Source of the DNA: Prochilodus magdalenae
Lineage: Eukaryota; Chordata; Actinopteri; Characiformes; Prochilodontidae
NCBI GenBank assembly: GCA_024036415.1
Contig: JAMWET010000511.1
Coordinates: 1-64,000 of the forward strand
Length of the DNA: 64,000 bases
Direction: 5' to 3'
The notes under the pieces were generated by a model. The model saw nothing but the letters and a program-made list of their open reading frames with translations, was not told the DNA's origin and made no database searches. A program made the translations under genes and the position numbers. Of this stretch, positions 31,868 through 51,870 are shown in pieces; position 1 is the stretch's first letter; each line of letters begins with the position of its first letter.

Positions 31868-31910
31868 GCTCTCGGACTAGCCGCCCCTCCTCCTCCTCCT
31901 CCTCCTCCTG

Positions 31911-38472
<6,562 letters not shown>

Positions 38473-38739
38473 CAAACAGTGACACTCCCTTACTTCCCTG
38501 CTGCACCTTCCTTTGTCTGCTTTCAGTATATAATGTTCTCATTACAGTTCTGTGTGTTCTTAATGCTTTTTCAAGTCCACAAGCTCACAACATAGTTCCT
38601 TAGTAAGTTAATTCTATAGCCAACTGCATGCTTAAAAGGTTCTTTGCACTGTGAAATGGTTCTTTTGAAAATGGTTCCACACAGCACCAAAACAGGTGGT
38701 ACTTCGGCACAAGCTTGATATTAAAATTTACATACTGAT

Positions 38740-39435
38740 TAGCCAAAACAGTAAAACCCCCTCCTTATATCTACATTTATTGTCCATTTGATCCACTGTA
38801 CTTCATATGAGCACTTTTTAATTCTACAAATACAGGCTGTAGTCCATCTGTTTTCTCTGTGTACTTTGTTAGCCCTTTTTCACCCTGTTCTTTAATGGTC
38901 AGGACCCCCACAGGACCACCACAGAGCAGATATTACATGGGTGGTGGATCTTTCTCAACACTGCAGTGACACTGATGTGGTGGTGATCTGTTAGCGTGGG
39001 TTGTGCTGGTGTGTGTGGATCAGAGTGTTTAAACACCGTGTCCACTCACAGTCCACTCTATTAGACACTCCTACTTTTCTGGTCCACAGATAGCTTATCT
39101 GCTGCTGCTTCTGCACAGTTTGTGTTGCTCATACTCTAGTCCCTTATTTGTGGTCACAGGACTCTGCCCAGAGGACACTGCCCACAGGACCCTGTTGGCT
39201 GGATAGTTTTGGTTGGTGGACTATTCTCAGTCCAGCAGTGACACCGAAGTGTTTATAAACTCCAGCAGTACGTGTGTGTCTGATCCGCTTGCACCAACAC
39301 ACGTCAGTGTCACTGCAGTGCTGAGAATGATCGGTCACCCACATAATACTGCTCTGTGGTGGTCCTGTGTGGGTCTTGGCCACTGAGTGCGCTAATAAAG
39401 TATACAGAGAAATGGAGAAAGGACAACTTCATATG
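38740..39435. mobile_element. long foldback MITE
   Basis: The left arm (about 38840-39050) and right arm (about 39225-39420) are imperfect inverted copies. ACAGGACCACCACAGAGCAG at about 38909 on the plus strand matches the reverse complement of CTGCTCTGTGGTGGTCCTGT at about 39350. TTCTCAACACTGCAGTGACA matches the complement of TGTCACTGCAGTGCTGAGAA, and the outer GTACTTTGTTAGC matches the complement of GCTAATAAAGTATAC. The loop is about 39050-39220. No coding. From memory, repeats with this palindromic body are abundant in ostariophysan fish. Confidence 0.75.
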
Positions 39436-39923
39436 AAACACAGTTTCCAAGCTCATACAGAGAGAAAAGAGGACCTAAACAGCAAACAGTGCAGGACGGT
39501 ACAGTTAGTGCAGCCATAAGGTTTTATTTGTTGGCTGATGAAGGCTACCATCTCAGCATAACTGCACTGCACAGCATGAAACCAGCACAGTGTGTGAAAC
39601 GTATGCAGACTGAAGAATATGTGAGGCGTATTTTAGATGTTGAAGAATTCATTAAGGTATGATTTAAACTTCCTTTTGGACGACTGCGTATTTTATTATA
39701 GCATATCATTTTCTGTTTTGTTGTGATCTGTGATCTATTGATGGCTGTTGTTGTCTTTGCATGGTAACCGGTGCACACCCTCTCAGGTATTACTTGCACT
39801 TTAGGTGACGGGTTGGGTTAGTTGTTGTCAGGCAGACAGAATGTGCTGTGGTTGGTACTCTGTGGTGCCTTTTTATTTATTTATTTATTTTTTGACCTCT
39901 AATAATCACTTCTTGTCTTTTAG

Positions 39924-40007
39924 AAACTTCCAGCAGAGCTCTTATTTTCTCTTGCATGTTTTCATTCAGTGGGGAAAAAAGCCAGTTTGGCAGGAGAGCT
40001 AGAGGAG
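39924..40007 (+). other. exon-like open segment, 84 nt, phase 0-0
   Basis: Preceded by a pyrimidine-rich tract ending CTTGTCTTTTAG and followed by GTAAGA. The 84 nt are open in phase 0 and encode 28 residues beginning KLPAELLFSLACFHSVGKKA and ending SLAGELEE. I do not recognise the sequence. It could be a cassette exon of the gene starting at 31 kb, or chance. A second acceptor (TTTTCATTCAG) lies inside it at about 39969. Confidence 0.28.
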
Positions 40008-40940
40008 GTAAGAGCCTCTATTCAGCACTGTGCTAATGTCAGTCAAGTGCTTCTAGTTTGCAGGACTTCAAAGGAGCAGCTTTGCGCTCCGTTTATCTCC
40101 ATCTGATTTGGGCGGTGGGTGCTTTTGCGCAACAGCATGCTTTGATGGAAGCTTTCTTCAGTTCAGACAAGGTGTTCTGCATCCTTTACATAAACACAGC
40201 TCCGGGGCCACAGAGGAGAAACCTCCACACCTCAGCTTCCCTTAGACAGTGAGGGCAAAGTGTGATTAGAAGAGGAGAGCCTTGAGCTGCGTTAATTATT
40301 TAGACCTCTGTGTTTTGCAGAGATTTTAAGGTCAAAGCAAGTTTGCTAGGCTGTTGTTGTTTGTGTGCTTGACTCTAGTGCAGCGGGTGGTGGTACAAAC
40401 CCAAATCTAAGTTGGGACAGTAGATCAAATGATCAAATAAAAACAGAACGCTTTGATATTATAATGCTTCCTTGATATCTACTGGGGCCTGTATTCCGAG
40501 TGAAGCAGTATGAAGATGTGTAATGTTTTATCTGATCAACTTTAATTTTCTCATTGGTTTTATGAATATCTGTTTATTCTACAATGAATGTTCCTCTCCC
40601 AGATACTGTTTTACCTTCAGCAGAGCAGTATATAATGATGGAAATTCAGAGAAATTTCTGTAAAAGAAAAGGCCGAGATCCATAGCCAATGCCTGTGAAC
40701 CTCAGCTAGCAATGCAAGTTTAGGCAAAGTTAAGGCCATACTATGCATACTTGAAGCCATATGTCAACAATGACCTGAGCTCATCTGAAATGGTGTACAG
40801 TGGGCAGCGTGTTATGCTCTGAGTAAGTCATTTATTATTATTAAAAGAATTATTGATGTAAACAATGGACCTTATGTTTTTGGGGCAAGTGAGTAAATTA
40901 GGCTTAAGATTGTTACTAGTGTAAAGTTCCAGAGCCAGTG
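40008..40940. other. no gene recognised
   Basis: Ordinary non-coding DNA between the exon-like segment and a Tc1 remnant. Confidence 0.45.
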
Positions 40941-41205
40941 TCTGTCATGATACGGTTGTGTTAATGAGAAACCTGCACGTCTGTGACAGCACCATTAACA
41001 ATGAACAGATTTTAGAGAGTATATACTGGCTTTTAGATTCTCCTTTTCAGGGCCATCGATGCTTATTTCAACAAGGCCGCACCAAACCACATTCTCCAGC
41101 ACTACATGATCAGAGAGTGAAGGTGCTAGAGTGGCCTACCTGTAGTCCAGAATGGTCTCCCAATGAAAACCTGTTTTATTATCCCCAATAAAACTGGATC
41201 TTTAA
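40941..41205 (+). mobile_element. Tc1-like transposase remnant, C-terminal part
   Basis: The open frame 40958-41191 contains GHRCLFQQGRTKPHS, where FQQDGAKPHS-like residues with the second catalytic Asp would be expected; here that Asp is replaced by Gly. VKVLEWPTCSPEWSPNEN follows, corresponding to the WPACSPDLSPIEN block with the final Glu. Only this C-terminal piece is recognisable, so it is inactive. Confidence 0.75.
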
Positions 41206-44200
41206 AACTGGATCAGTTTGTGTCTTTAGCACAGAAAGTGACTAAGTGTGGTCAAGATTTATAATAAAGCACGTTTCCACTTGCATCCTGTTTGCAGCAG
41301 ATGTGTTTTTCCATTGTCCCACATCAGGTTTAGCTTCAACTTGGATATCTAAAGCATGTAAGACATTTACTTTGATGGTTGTAGTTTCACATCGAATGGA
41401 ATTCAGTAAATGTTTCAAGTCCTGAATCCTAGGCCTAAATATTACTGGAGAAACCTGTTAACTGTCTGCCAACATGGTCAACTTTATGCTTGAAAGCTGC
41501 TACCGCCTCCTGATAAGGAGATCAATTTTCTTTTAATGCAGGCATAGGAAAATCTCTGCTGTCCCAACACGATTGTTCACAGAAGACAAAAGGCGATCAA
41601 TTGTTAGGACAGCAATTGCTGGCATGAATCATTTGACGTGGACTTCATTTGTCAAAGCTCTTTACAAAATGTAGGACCCCAGAACTAAGAACCACTGCTC
41701 TAAGACAATGTCAGGCTTTGCTTTGAATATTTAGGGTGGTGTGCATGATGTTGCATCAGAAATTCCATTATTATTAATCCTTTTTCTTTTGTATTTCATT
41801 CTCATTAAGCGAAGGCCTGACCTAAAAGAACTCTTACACAACAAGTTTGTTATGCCTGGGTCTGGTCTTTGTTTTGTGTCCACTTGAAATTGTTCATCTA
41901 CTAATTAATTCTGTTTTTAGTCAGTAAGAGTGAGAGGATCATGGTTTCAAAGCTGCGTATTATTTATTTAATTTGTAATGTGAGCTTTAAATAATAACTC
42001 TTTTTTAAAATCTGTACATTGGTTGCGTGTTTAAACTAATCAGCTTTAGGAATGTCTCCTCCTGGGAAGAGATTATAAGGGCACGCGTGTCTCGTGTAAA
42101 TGTGAGCCGTTGATTTTGAGTACATGCACAGCAGTGTGCTCTACAGATATTACATGTAAAAGTAGGGCAGAATGGAGTAAAAGCAAACATTCGGACTGAT
42201 AATCAGTTACAGTGACGGGGCTTTACACCGTTCCATGCGGTTGTGGGTGCCCTGGACAAATTCCATGTTTTGTTGGTTCACTAACCCCATACCTTTTCTG
42301 CACCGATAACACTTTTGCACTTTTTAAGTTAACTGGTTGTTTATTAAACTGAACATTTTGGAAAGTAAACAAGGTTTTGACATCATTAATGTCAAAACCT
42401 TGGGGACATCACATAATTATGCCCGTGCTATACTTGGCAAGTTTCAGTGCAAACCTTCTATTGATTTACTAAGTGAATTCCATTAATAGGTGTATATAGG
42501 ATATGTTAACTAACTTTCACAAACGAAAGCTGGATTTTTGTCGTTGTAGGTGAGCAAGCCAACATTTCTAAAAGTTGTTTTGCCTTTAAAAGCTTTTTGT
42601 TGTGCTGCAAATGTTCATCTCGTCTTGGCATTGCCATGATTTGAGAAGAGATGGGAATTGTTACAGCAACGGGTTTCATACTTCTTTCATTTTCAGCCCT
42701 TCGCTTTCACCAGTCCCCTTTTTTCCCCTTCTTATTTTACTACCAGCTCAGTACTATGGCAGACTTTATTACACATAAAGCCTACAAGTCCTAATTGATG
42801 TGATCACACAACATGGTTTTGGTGAAACAGAATGCCCGCTATGGGGCCTGCAGAATACAGCTAAACTAGATAAGCAAACGGGCACCGCGGCACTGCCAAA
42901 GCGTGCTGTACAAAAATGCTGGTGTTGGTTGGAGGGCTTGGATTACTTACAGAACAGAACAGCCAGCCTCAGTGACTGAATTGATCCTCACCCTGAGTGG
43001 CTTTCAGCAGAACTTCATGTGATGATTAGACTTTCCCCCTGTGTTTAACTGCATGTGTCGCTATGAATGCCTGAGATTGATGCATGGACACTGCTAAAGG
43101 GAAGATGTCGACTGCAGTCTTATATGAATAACCAAATCGGAGGCCTGAATAATTAATTGTGCATTCCTGTATAAAACACTCCTTCTTTAAGGATGTCAAG
43201 GACTGCAGGGAGATTTCCAGAGTCTTTTATTTAGATTTCTGACCCCATGACATTGTGAAATATTTTGCATGAGGACCGCCTTGTTCTGCGTTAATAGGCC
43301 GACCAAAGCCATCTGTATTTACCTCTGAAAAATCTGCCCCAGATATGCAGATTGACAGATGGCTAATTCGAGGGTTTATACCTCGGCTCAGGATATTTTC
43401 TTTTTGCAGGGTGTTTTTTTTTTGGGCTGCTCAGGCTGTCTCCAGGTTATGAAGGATTTGACAAAAGCTGCTTAAGGTGCCTGCTGGGTGGCCCTTTGTG
43501 TTTGGGATGTGTAACAAGGGCTCGCTGCTTGATTAAGATGCATTCAAGCAGGGGATTTAATTTGAGCACGAACATGAGCAACGTCGCAGCTAATCCTCAA
43601 AGAGCCCAATTTCCCCACGTCTAAAACCACCGCTAATGTTTCATCCTGCCATGCGCTGTCAGTAACCCTGTGAGATAAAGCCTCTTTTTTGTCTTATGAA
43701 AAAGATAGGTGGGATATTTTGTGAATGAAATATTAATTATGGTTTTGTTGCAGCTTGGCTCCAAATTGGGTTGTTTTTGATATGTGTTACTGAAGAATTC
43801 TGGAAATGTGCAGGCTAGTTTAATGATGAATTATGTCCCAGTGTGCTTTTCTATTGACCATTAAATAAAAATCATTAAACTTGCAAAACTTTTTTACTGT
43901 ATTTTTTTTAGAATTTCATAAGCTGCAGTCAATAGCTTGGAATGTTATGAGTTTTACATTCACCTTTAGAACTGCCCGAAAAACCAAATTCATGATAATT
44001 CTGATGTCACTAACTACTCACACTTTAGTCCACTACTGGTAAAGCAAATTTAGTGTACATCCAAATCAGATTTATTTCTCAAATTGGATGTTTTGATACA
44101 ACAGCAAGTAATCATATGGAAAGTGTGTCTAGACATTACCAAACTCCCCTGCTTTAGGTAGTCGTGTTAACAAGATGGGCATCAGTAACTACATGGCAAA

Positions 44201-45305
44201 TCCCATTACCACACGCCCTCTGAAGTTTACATCAGACACATCTATAAGAATCAGCTTGGAATCACATAGCAAACCACCTCCAAATGTGGTCTCAATCCAG
44301 TTTGCAAAGTCAGATTTTAAGATATCAAGACTACCAAAAATCAATCTGGATACATTTCAGATATTCTAAAAAACTGAGACTTTTGATGGCCGTCTGAACA
44401 AGGCCTTAATCACCACTGTTTCATCACTGACAACGTTTGCTGGAATTCTTTGGGTAATTTGATGAAGTTAGCTGAGCTGTTAATGCCACTTATGAGTCTT
44501 CCCCCATACAGCTCCAAGAACAGCATAATAGCAATTATTAGAATAACGAGAGACCTTTTAAAAACAAAAAAGGAATAGATGGCAACCTCTGGGAACTTTA
44601 ATTCTGTGATTCACTAGGCATGTTGGCTCTTTAGCCAGTAGACCAGATTTGATGTGTTGGCGCCCTTAGTTGGAGTTGCTGCATACTGACTTGCTCATGT
44701 CCGTTGCCTTTCCATTGTTATTGGCTTTGATGCCAATGCGTGTCCATACAGCGCACCCACTGTTTTGATTGTCGATTAACACTGATCATAAAGCATAGCA
44801 TAACAAACTGCACCGCTAGCGAGGCCTCCTCTCTACCTGTGCTTTATGGGAGCCTATGTGTAAAATTCATTTTATATGTGTATATATATATATATATCTT
44901 ATTGATGATGCAGGAAACAAGTATTGTACCATTTCGGTATGTTTGACAACACTACTGAACAGCAGTGTAATCGTATTTCACCTCTTTGTGGTTCAAAGGG
45001 TCTGGTGGTCTCCCCCATATGGAAAATATCTGTATGGTAAAGTGTGGTGCTTGGAGCGTTTTTTGTTTACTCCAGGACATAATAAAAGTTTTTCTCAGAC
45101 AGAGAAGTCTGTTTTGACCCTGAACTGCTTATGTGGGAATGATGCAGGCTACAGAATAATGACTTAAGAGTTCTGTTGTTTACCTTATTACTGGTAAGAT
45201 GGGCATTCTGATGTGGTTGGGACGAACACTTTTACTGCAGTAATTTGTGTTGGTCTGGTGCATAGCCTAAGTATTTGGGGCTTTCTTACAAGCTCACTTT
45301 CATTT
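41206..45305. other. no gene recognised; probable intron
   Basis: About 4 kb of non-coding DNA. 43120-43700 has a balanced, repeat-free composition with homeodomain-like AATAATTAATTG sites and could be conserved non-coding DNA, but this cannot be judged without alignment. A perfect hairpin is listed separately. Confidence 0.4.
42371..42401. other. perfect 13-bp hairpin
   Basis: AAGGTTTTGACAT, loop CATTA, ATGTCAAAACCTT. Not inside a recognised transposon and without a T-run that would suggest termination. Confidence 0.9.
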
Positions 45306-45351
45306 TGGTGTGTGTGTCTGTGTGTCTGTGTCTGTGTCTGTGTCTGTGTCT

Positions 45352-45395
<44 letters not shown>
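45306..45395 (+). repeat. compound (TGTC/TG)n microsatellite
   Basis: Interrupted TGTGTC repeats followed by pure TG repeats to about 45395. Confidence 0.97.
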
Positions 45396-45398
<3 letters not shown>

Positions 45399-45589
45399 TG
45401 TACTTGTACTCATACTCATTGGGGTAGTGCAAGTTGTTAGCAGGTCTGCCCCCTTGTGCCTCTTTCTGTGTTTAACTCTCAATAAATCTCTTCCCGGGTG
45501 CCTACTGAAAGACCAAGGTCAGAAGTAAGTGTGTGAGTGTGCCAGTGCATACACAGACCCACTCTGGGGTTCATTTTACACATCAGTGT

Positions 45590-45591
<2 letters not shown>

Positions 45592-45666
<75 letters not shown>
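45592..45666 (+). repeat. (AC)n microsatellite
   Basis: About 36 AC repeats, 200 bp from a (TG)n tract of the opposite register. The two could pair as a long inverted repeat. Confidence 0.97.
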
Positions 45667-45669
<3 letters not shown>

Positions 45670-48600
45670 CTTTTAAACAGAAGCCTGAGTGTACAAGCTG
45701 AAAGATGTGTCTTTAATAAGAAAACCATGCTAAATGTGATGAGTGTGCTCTGGGAGTCGGCCCCAAATGTCTGTTTAGATTTCTCACGACTTTTTGGACT
45801 CTGTCATGTGGAAGGAAGCTCTGGTTCAGTGTTCAGTTCTCAAAGGTAAAATCACTATATGTTGATGGGGATATGGTGATAATGGATGATTGACTCTCAT
45901 ATTTAGAAGACACGACCTCCACAAAGTTCTGACTGAGCACTGAGGACCAGGAGAACAACCCATGTTAAAAGTCTGGCTGAAAGTCGCAGCACAGTACTGA
46001 ATTCAGTTCTTCTGCTTTGACCAGAGGTCTTAAAAACCTTCTTATTTGTCTGACAGTCTTCTTTCCTAAAAACCCACTCGTCTATACTCTTAGGTGGCCT
46101 TCTGCCTGACTGCTAACCATTCTCCTATCAAGCCTCCAGTGTTTCAATGATTCTAGATTAGCTCCTCATTTTTGGAGTTTTTGTTCTCTGACTCGATGCA
46201 CATATGCTTCCATATTTAAGTCTAATATTTTTACTGGCTTACAGCCGACTCCAGACTTAATAGATATTATGTTGTGTCTTAACTGTGTCCTGTCTGTGAT
46301 CTACTTACCACTCTGTTGTAATAATGTTTGTCTGTATGTTAGTGTAGTGGGTTCTTAATTTTTTTTTAAATAGTAATAACAATTATTAAATAAAAGTAAA
46401 TATTAAATGGAACTAGTACATCATCGACATAACCCCATACCTCTAGTCACTGTGTTAATAAAAGGGCTTCTGAACAGTTTAGCTTGAGAGAAAGGGAGGG
46501 TGTGTGTGTGTGAGATGTACATGGCCATAGAACTGAACCTATGCCAGTTCCATGTCCAGATTTTTAAAGTAAACAGGACATTTTAATTAATTATTGTGTG
46601 TGTGTGTGTGTGTATGTGTGGGCTGCTGGGCTTAATTTCCTGTATGTTGGCCCGCTGCCTGTCTTTCTTGATGCTTGCCATACATGTTTTTCTCTCTCTC
46701 TCTCTCTTTCTCTCCTCCTCTCTCTCCCTCTCAAAATGTTTCTCTGTATAAGGTACTCCTCTTAAACAAAACCAAATGGAAGTCTCGCTGTTCACGCTTT
46801 CACAGTATTACAGCAGCATGACCTGAAATAGACGCTGCTCACTTGCACACTGACAGCCCCCTACCCTAATAGGTACTTCGAGGTAGGCATGATGAGTGGA
46901 GTTGGCCATATGGGCAGTGACACAGACACTTTGTGGCCTACTCCAGATGACTTGTTATTTATTGCAGGGCCCATATCTAGCCAGGCCTCGTGACCACTAT
47001 TGTTTAATTTATGCCTAAATGAGGCGAGGTTTGCAGCACTGTGGTAGCATGACTGTACAGTTTGAATAAAGTGTGTAGGGGTTTTCCAGCCTTTACTCGA
47101 CATCTTCCCAACTCTGCTCTCCATGTCTACAAAGAGTGTTCGGCCCAATGAGGGTTTAGTACTGTTTTCCTGGAAGTGTACTGTGTATGTGCGCTAGTTC
47201 TACAATTACAGTTCATCCCTTCTCTGCATAATTTGTTGCCTCCCTTTAACCCTGTTTCTCAGTGCTCAGGATACTCTCAAGACCCCTGTCTATTATATAA
47301 TGAACTATTCATAGCTGATAAAACGCATGCAGGTGTTGAACCAGCATCAGAGATTACCATGTACCAAGGAGTTTAAACAGGTTCTGTTGAGGCGCCCTAG
47401 GTACCTGTTGCGTTCATAGTTCAAACAAATTATAGCGGAGTTGATTTTGAAGCGAGACCGACCTGCTTATTTTATGCACACTGAAGTTGGGTGGCAGCAT
47501 TCTCGCTTGGTCTAACCACACTAATGGAGTAATCGCTCCAGGGTTCGTTTTAATCAAGTTACTGTCAGCTCTGAACTCCACCCCTAAAGTACACAGATGT
47601 TTTCATGAGCTTCTTAATCAAATATGCCCTGGATGTCGTGTACAATAAACAGAATTTCTTGGCATTTTATTGTGTTTATATGCGTAGACTTTGTAGTGAT
47701 GGTTACAGCTTCTCCGTCAGTTACAATTAACCCCTCGTAAGGTAACATTTGCAGTCATTCCACTTTTGCCTAGAGTGTAAATAAGCAGTAGGTGCCAAAA
47801 CAGGGTTTGTGTTTTTTGAGATACTTTAATAACTCAACTCATTTTGTGGTGATTGTGGTGATTTGGACATACAGCTTGCTAACTCTGTGCTAACTAGTCA
47901 TTATAAGCTCACATTATTTGTTAGCTTTATTAGCCTCGTAGCTACACTTTGATGATCAGTAGGCACTGCAAATGGGGTCCGAGTTGATTTGTAACAGAGA
48001 TTCATATATTGTGTAAATAAAAATAGTATTGGTTTTTGCTAAATAATTGTAAAGCAGTGCACTGGATTGTGCCCCTCCCTCTTCATTATATTGGAAGTCA
48101 TTACCAGCCTGTGCAACCGGCTTTTGAACACTGATGAGTAACATTGGGTTATTCTACACCCATGTACACCCAGCTGCCGAGTAGCAGCACGGCTGAAGAA
48201 CACGGTGGTTATTTTCTTTGTTTACTGAATAAAACACTTCCTTCACTAGCACGTATAAGCAGTCATAGAAAAAGGCCACGCCCTGCTGCTGCCTCTGTAA
48301 AGTTAAGGTGGTGTTTTGCTCTCAGTTGAGTAAACGCCTCCCAGCCCAGCTGATAAATTCCTGCCTATTACAGCAGTAATTAGTCATATGGAGTCACTTT
48401 ATTCTGCCATTAAATAAGGGGGAAAAAAACCCAGTCTGCTGTGCCAGCACTTCCTACATATTTAAAGAAACACGCGTCTCCACTTTGTGTCTCTTTATGC
48501 CATCACTAACATCCACTGTCATACCAGGTATACGTGTTTCCCAGAGGAACTTTTGAGCAGTGTTGATTCTTTAATATTACGGCCCTAATAGTCGATCATG

Positions 48601-51335
48601 GAAGTTGCCTTCAGGAAAAGGTTTTCAGCTTTGTTCCTGCAGACCTGCTGCTTTGCATGTGTAATTTTTCCTGATCTAGCACAACTGATGCAGCTTATCA
48701 GGATTTGGTAACTGAATGACTGAATCTGTAGACATGAACAGCAGAAGAGCAGGGTAGGATACGGGTCCCCAAGTGTAAAATGGAAACCTTGTTTATTGGA
48801 CTTGACTTGAACAGTTTATTGGTTTTTCAAATGCAAGAATAGTGCGAATTGCCCCACCACAGCTTTTGTTCCTCCCGAGATCTCAATGAGCTGTGTCCAG
48901 CTTCCTCATGCACAACATTCGTTAGTGCACAGGATTAATAGGTTGTTTTCTAGGACGGAAGTTGAATGAAACTGCAATTCCAACAGTGTTTACATAATGT
49001 GAAGGATGTGAAAATGCTCCCCATCAGTATCTCAAGTGTTGTTTGGGGGCGGAGAGGCGGGGGGGGAGTGAACTGTCTGAAGGGATAAATGAGCTGTGTG
49101 TGTTGGTAATCTAAGTTGATCAATAACAAGGCTGATATTCCACATAGTTCAGGAATCTGATCACCTATCTGTGTTTAGACTCTATAGCAACTATCAGGAT
49201 GATGTTGAGTGAAGCTGTCTCCATGAGTGGTGGATGACCACTTGTTTGACTTTACGTCGAGGAATGCTGAAAGAGATGTTGGAGTAAAGCCTGCCTGTCT
49301 GAACTCACTGCAACAAATAGATTCCAGCTCCTTTGACATTAGTGAACAACCATGAAAGACCGGACACTGTTAGCCCACTGCGGTCTCTCAGCAGGCGTCT
49401 TCTATGCTCACTGCTAGCTTCCCTGTCTACAGCACTATGAGCCTAAAAAGCTGTTATTGTCTACTTCTTGTTCCTCAGGAATCCTGTCTGGGATTATAGC
49501 CATGGTGGCTGGTTGAGACCACTTTTGAACAAGTACTCTAATGTAAAATCAATTTACAGCCTCTCTAGCCGCAGATCAGATAAGAGTTTTCTTTAGTTTT
49601 CTTTGGAGCTACAAGGCTAATGTAAGCAAAAGTCTGGCTACTTTTAATTCAGAAATGTCATGATTACTCTTACTGCTGTACTATTGCCTGTTTTCTGTAG
49701 ATAACAGTGTGTCCGAAACTTTAAATGACCATAAGAAAGTCTGTATGAGATCAAACACGTCTGTATTCTGGTGATTATTTGTTAGCTAAATTATCTTTTA
49801 GCAACAAAAGAGTAACTGGGGAATGTTGCGGGGGGAAATGGTGATTACTTTAAAATAAAATTAGTCTTTATTATTTTGATGTAGAACTTTATTTATATAC
49901 TACACTACTACTTGATGTTTCATCTGGGTACAAAATGAACTTTTGTGTTTTTTTTTTTTGTTTTTGTTTTTTCCTGTAAGAAATTTCAGCTTTTCTGCCT
50001 TATCAATGCACGATTGGCTTAACCATACAGGCACAAAATCAAGTAGCTAACATTTGTATAGGACACTTTAAAATGTCCCCTACAAACATTTCTCATCTCA
50101 CTAAACTCTGGTTGAGAAGCACAGGACTGAATAGCGACACAGCGGCTGTGAGAAGTAAGGAGATGGATGGGTTCCTAAAGTAATAAGGGACTGGCCAGAG
50201 CTATCTCCCAGAGAAGCTTGCACACACTTGTAAACAACCCCTTGGATACAAAGTCGGTTTACTTCAGAGCCTTGTCTCCAAAGCTTATACCTCTGGTATA
50301 TTCTGCCTTATCAGCCATTCCGCATTCCAGCATGATAAGACACCCAGCAGCTCCTAACAGCATGGTGTGTGTGAGTGTGCGGGAGTGTGGAAAATCACTT
50401 TTCGTCTGTTGCGTGGCCTGTTTTAGCAGTGGCCTGTAAGCATGGATCACAAAGACTTGGACTCCTGTGGCCGATAGTTCAGTGGAGGCTTTAGAGCGGA
50501 ACCACATAACCAGACTTCGGGTCGGAGGAGTGATGAATTGACGGCTTCACCAATGTTTTGGGTGATGGTATTAATAGTATCGAGTGTTATACTGTGTCAA
50601 GTTCTTACTGAGCTGTATGTTTATGTAGCACACAACGCAACCAGCACACAGTGCAAGTCATGTTAGTCTGTTCAGCTAAATGGCTCAGTTAGGTATATGA
50701 TCTTGGAGTCACATTTCTGGTGAAAATGCAAACGCAGCAGTCCTTCACGTCTCCTGCAATTCAGTTGGTTAAAGTCTAGCTTTTTCTTGAGGAAGAGGAA
50801 GTGCTGATCTCCCTGTGTTAGCCTAGCATTGACCCCAGTTCGAGCCTACTCCCATCTGCTTTAAATAGCTTCTATGACAGACTGTGATATTTCCATAACT
50901 CAGCAGAGTCTGGCGTATTGGTCACATGTATGAGACAAATTTAGAGTTAAACATTTTGTACCACTTTGGCTGGGCTCTTGGATTGTTTAGATGTGCTTCT
51001 TATTAAAGATGAAGTGACACCTTATAACAAAACTGATGATCTACAAAACAATGATCTTGTTTGGTAAACATTGTATATACAAACAGGCTGTAGCTCATAC
51101 TGAAAGTGTCAGATGGACACATATTGGTCCTCCTGCCCAATACTGCCATAAATCATTCATTATCAGTGAACATAACACTAATAAATCTCTGGTCTAATAA
51201 ATCTCTAAAACCTGGTCCCATGTTGTACACTCATCATCATAAACATATTTGCAAAGGAAAATGTCTGATTACAGTGCTGTTGGGAGGGAAAAATAACTAG
51301 AACAGTAATAGAACAATAAATGATAAAATTACACT
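45667..51335. other. no gene recognised; probable intron
   Basis: About 5.7 kb of non-coding DNA with a (TG)n at 46594-46613 and a CT-rich tract at 46691-46735. Short open frames without motifs. No exon with both splice sites and coding sense was found. Confidence 0.45.
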
Positions 51336-51870
51336 GATATGGGCAATATTTATTGAGCTACACATACAGAAGAAGCGTCTCTCAGTTTGCTAGTGCAACA
51401 TGCCAGACAGGATGGAGCTGTAGAGGTTCCTAATGGTGTCCTGCAATAATCCATTCCATGCAACTTGAATATTCTCACACAGATCCTGCAGTGTGGTAGG
51501 TAAGGTGGAGTGAACCAGGCCCCTTATCTTTGCCCTGACCGTGAAGCCTCCACACACAGGTTCGTTGGTCGTCTCAAGACAAAAGCAGAACTCTAAAGAG
51601 GACCCGCTGCTATTCTGAGTCACTCCATGACCGTCTGGCACGACACCATTGCAGTCTTTGGCGACGTTGCCGTGGTGTTAAGGGCAGTGGTCATAATGAT
51701 CTATGTGCATCTAGTCCTCTTCTGGGCAGTCATCTGCCGTCAGTGCTGGCATGTTCAGGTTGACTGATAGAGGACTGATCACTATCTCGATGAATGTCTG
51801 CTATCGTAGCTGTTGGGTCAGTCAGGTACACCAATAAGGTGCAGTAATATGTCACATGTGGCATAGCTTT
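51336..51870 (-). mobile_element. Tc3-like transposase remnant, copy 2
   Basis: The minus strand gives, over frame changes, TLLTP-like, RQRRQRLQWCRARRSW near 51650, FCLRRDDQ near 51575, and the C-terminal VRAKIRGLVHSTLPTTLQDL followed by CENIQVAWNGLL (51540-51400). The order fits a Tc3-type Tc1/mariner transposase. Stops and frame changes make it inactive. Related to the copy at 26616-27090. Confidence 0.65.
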
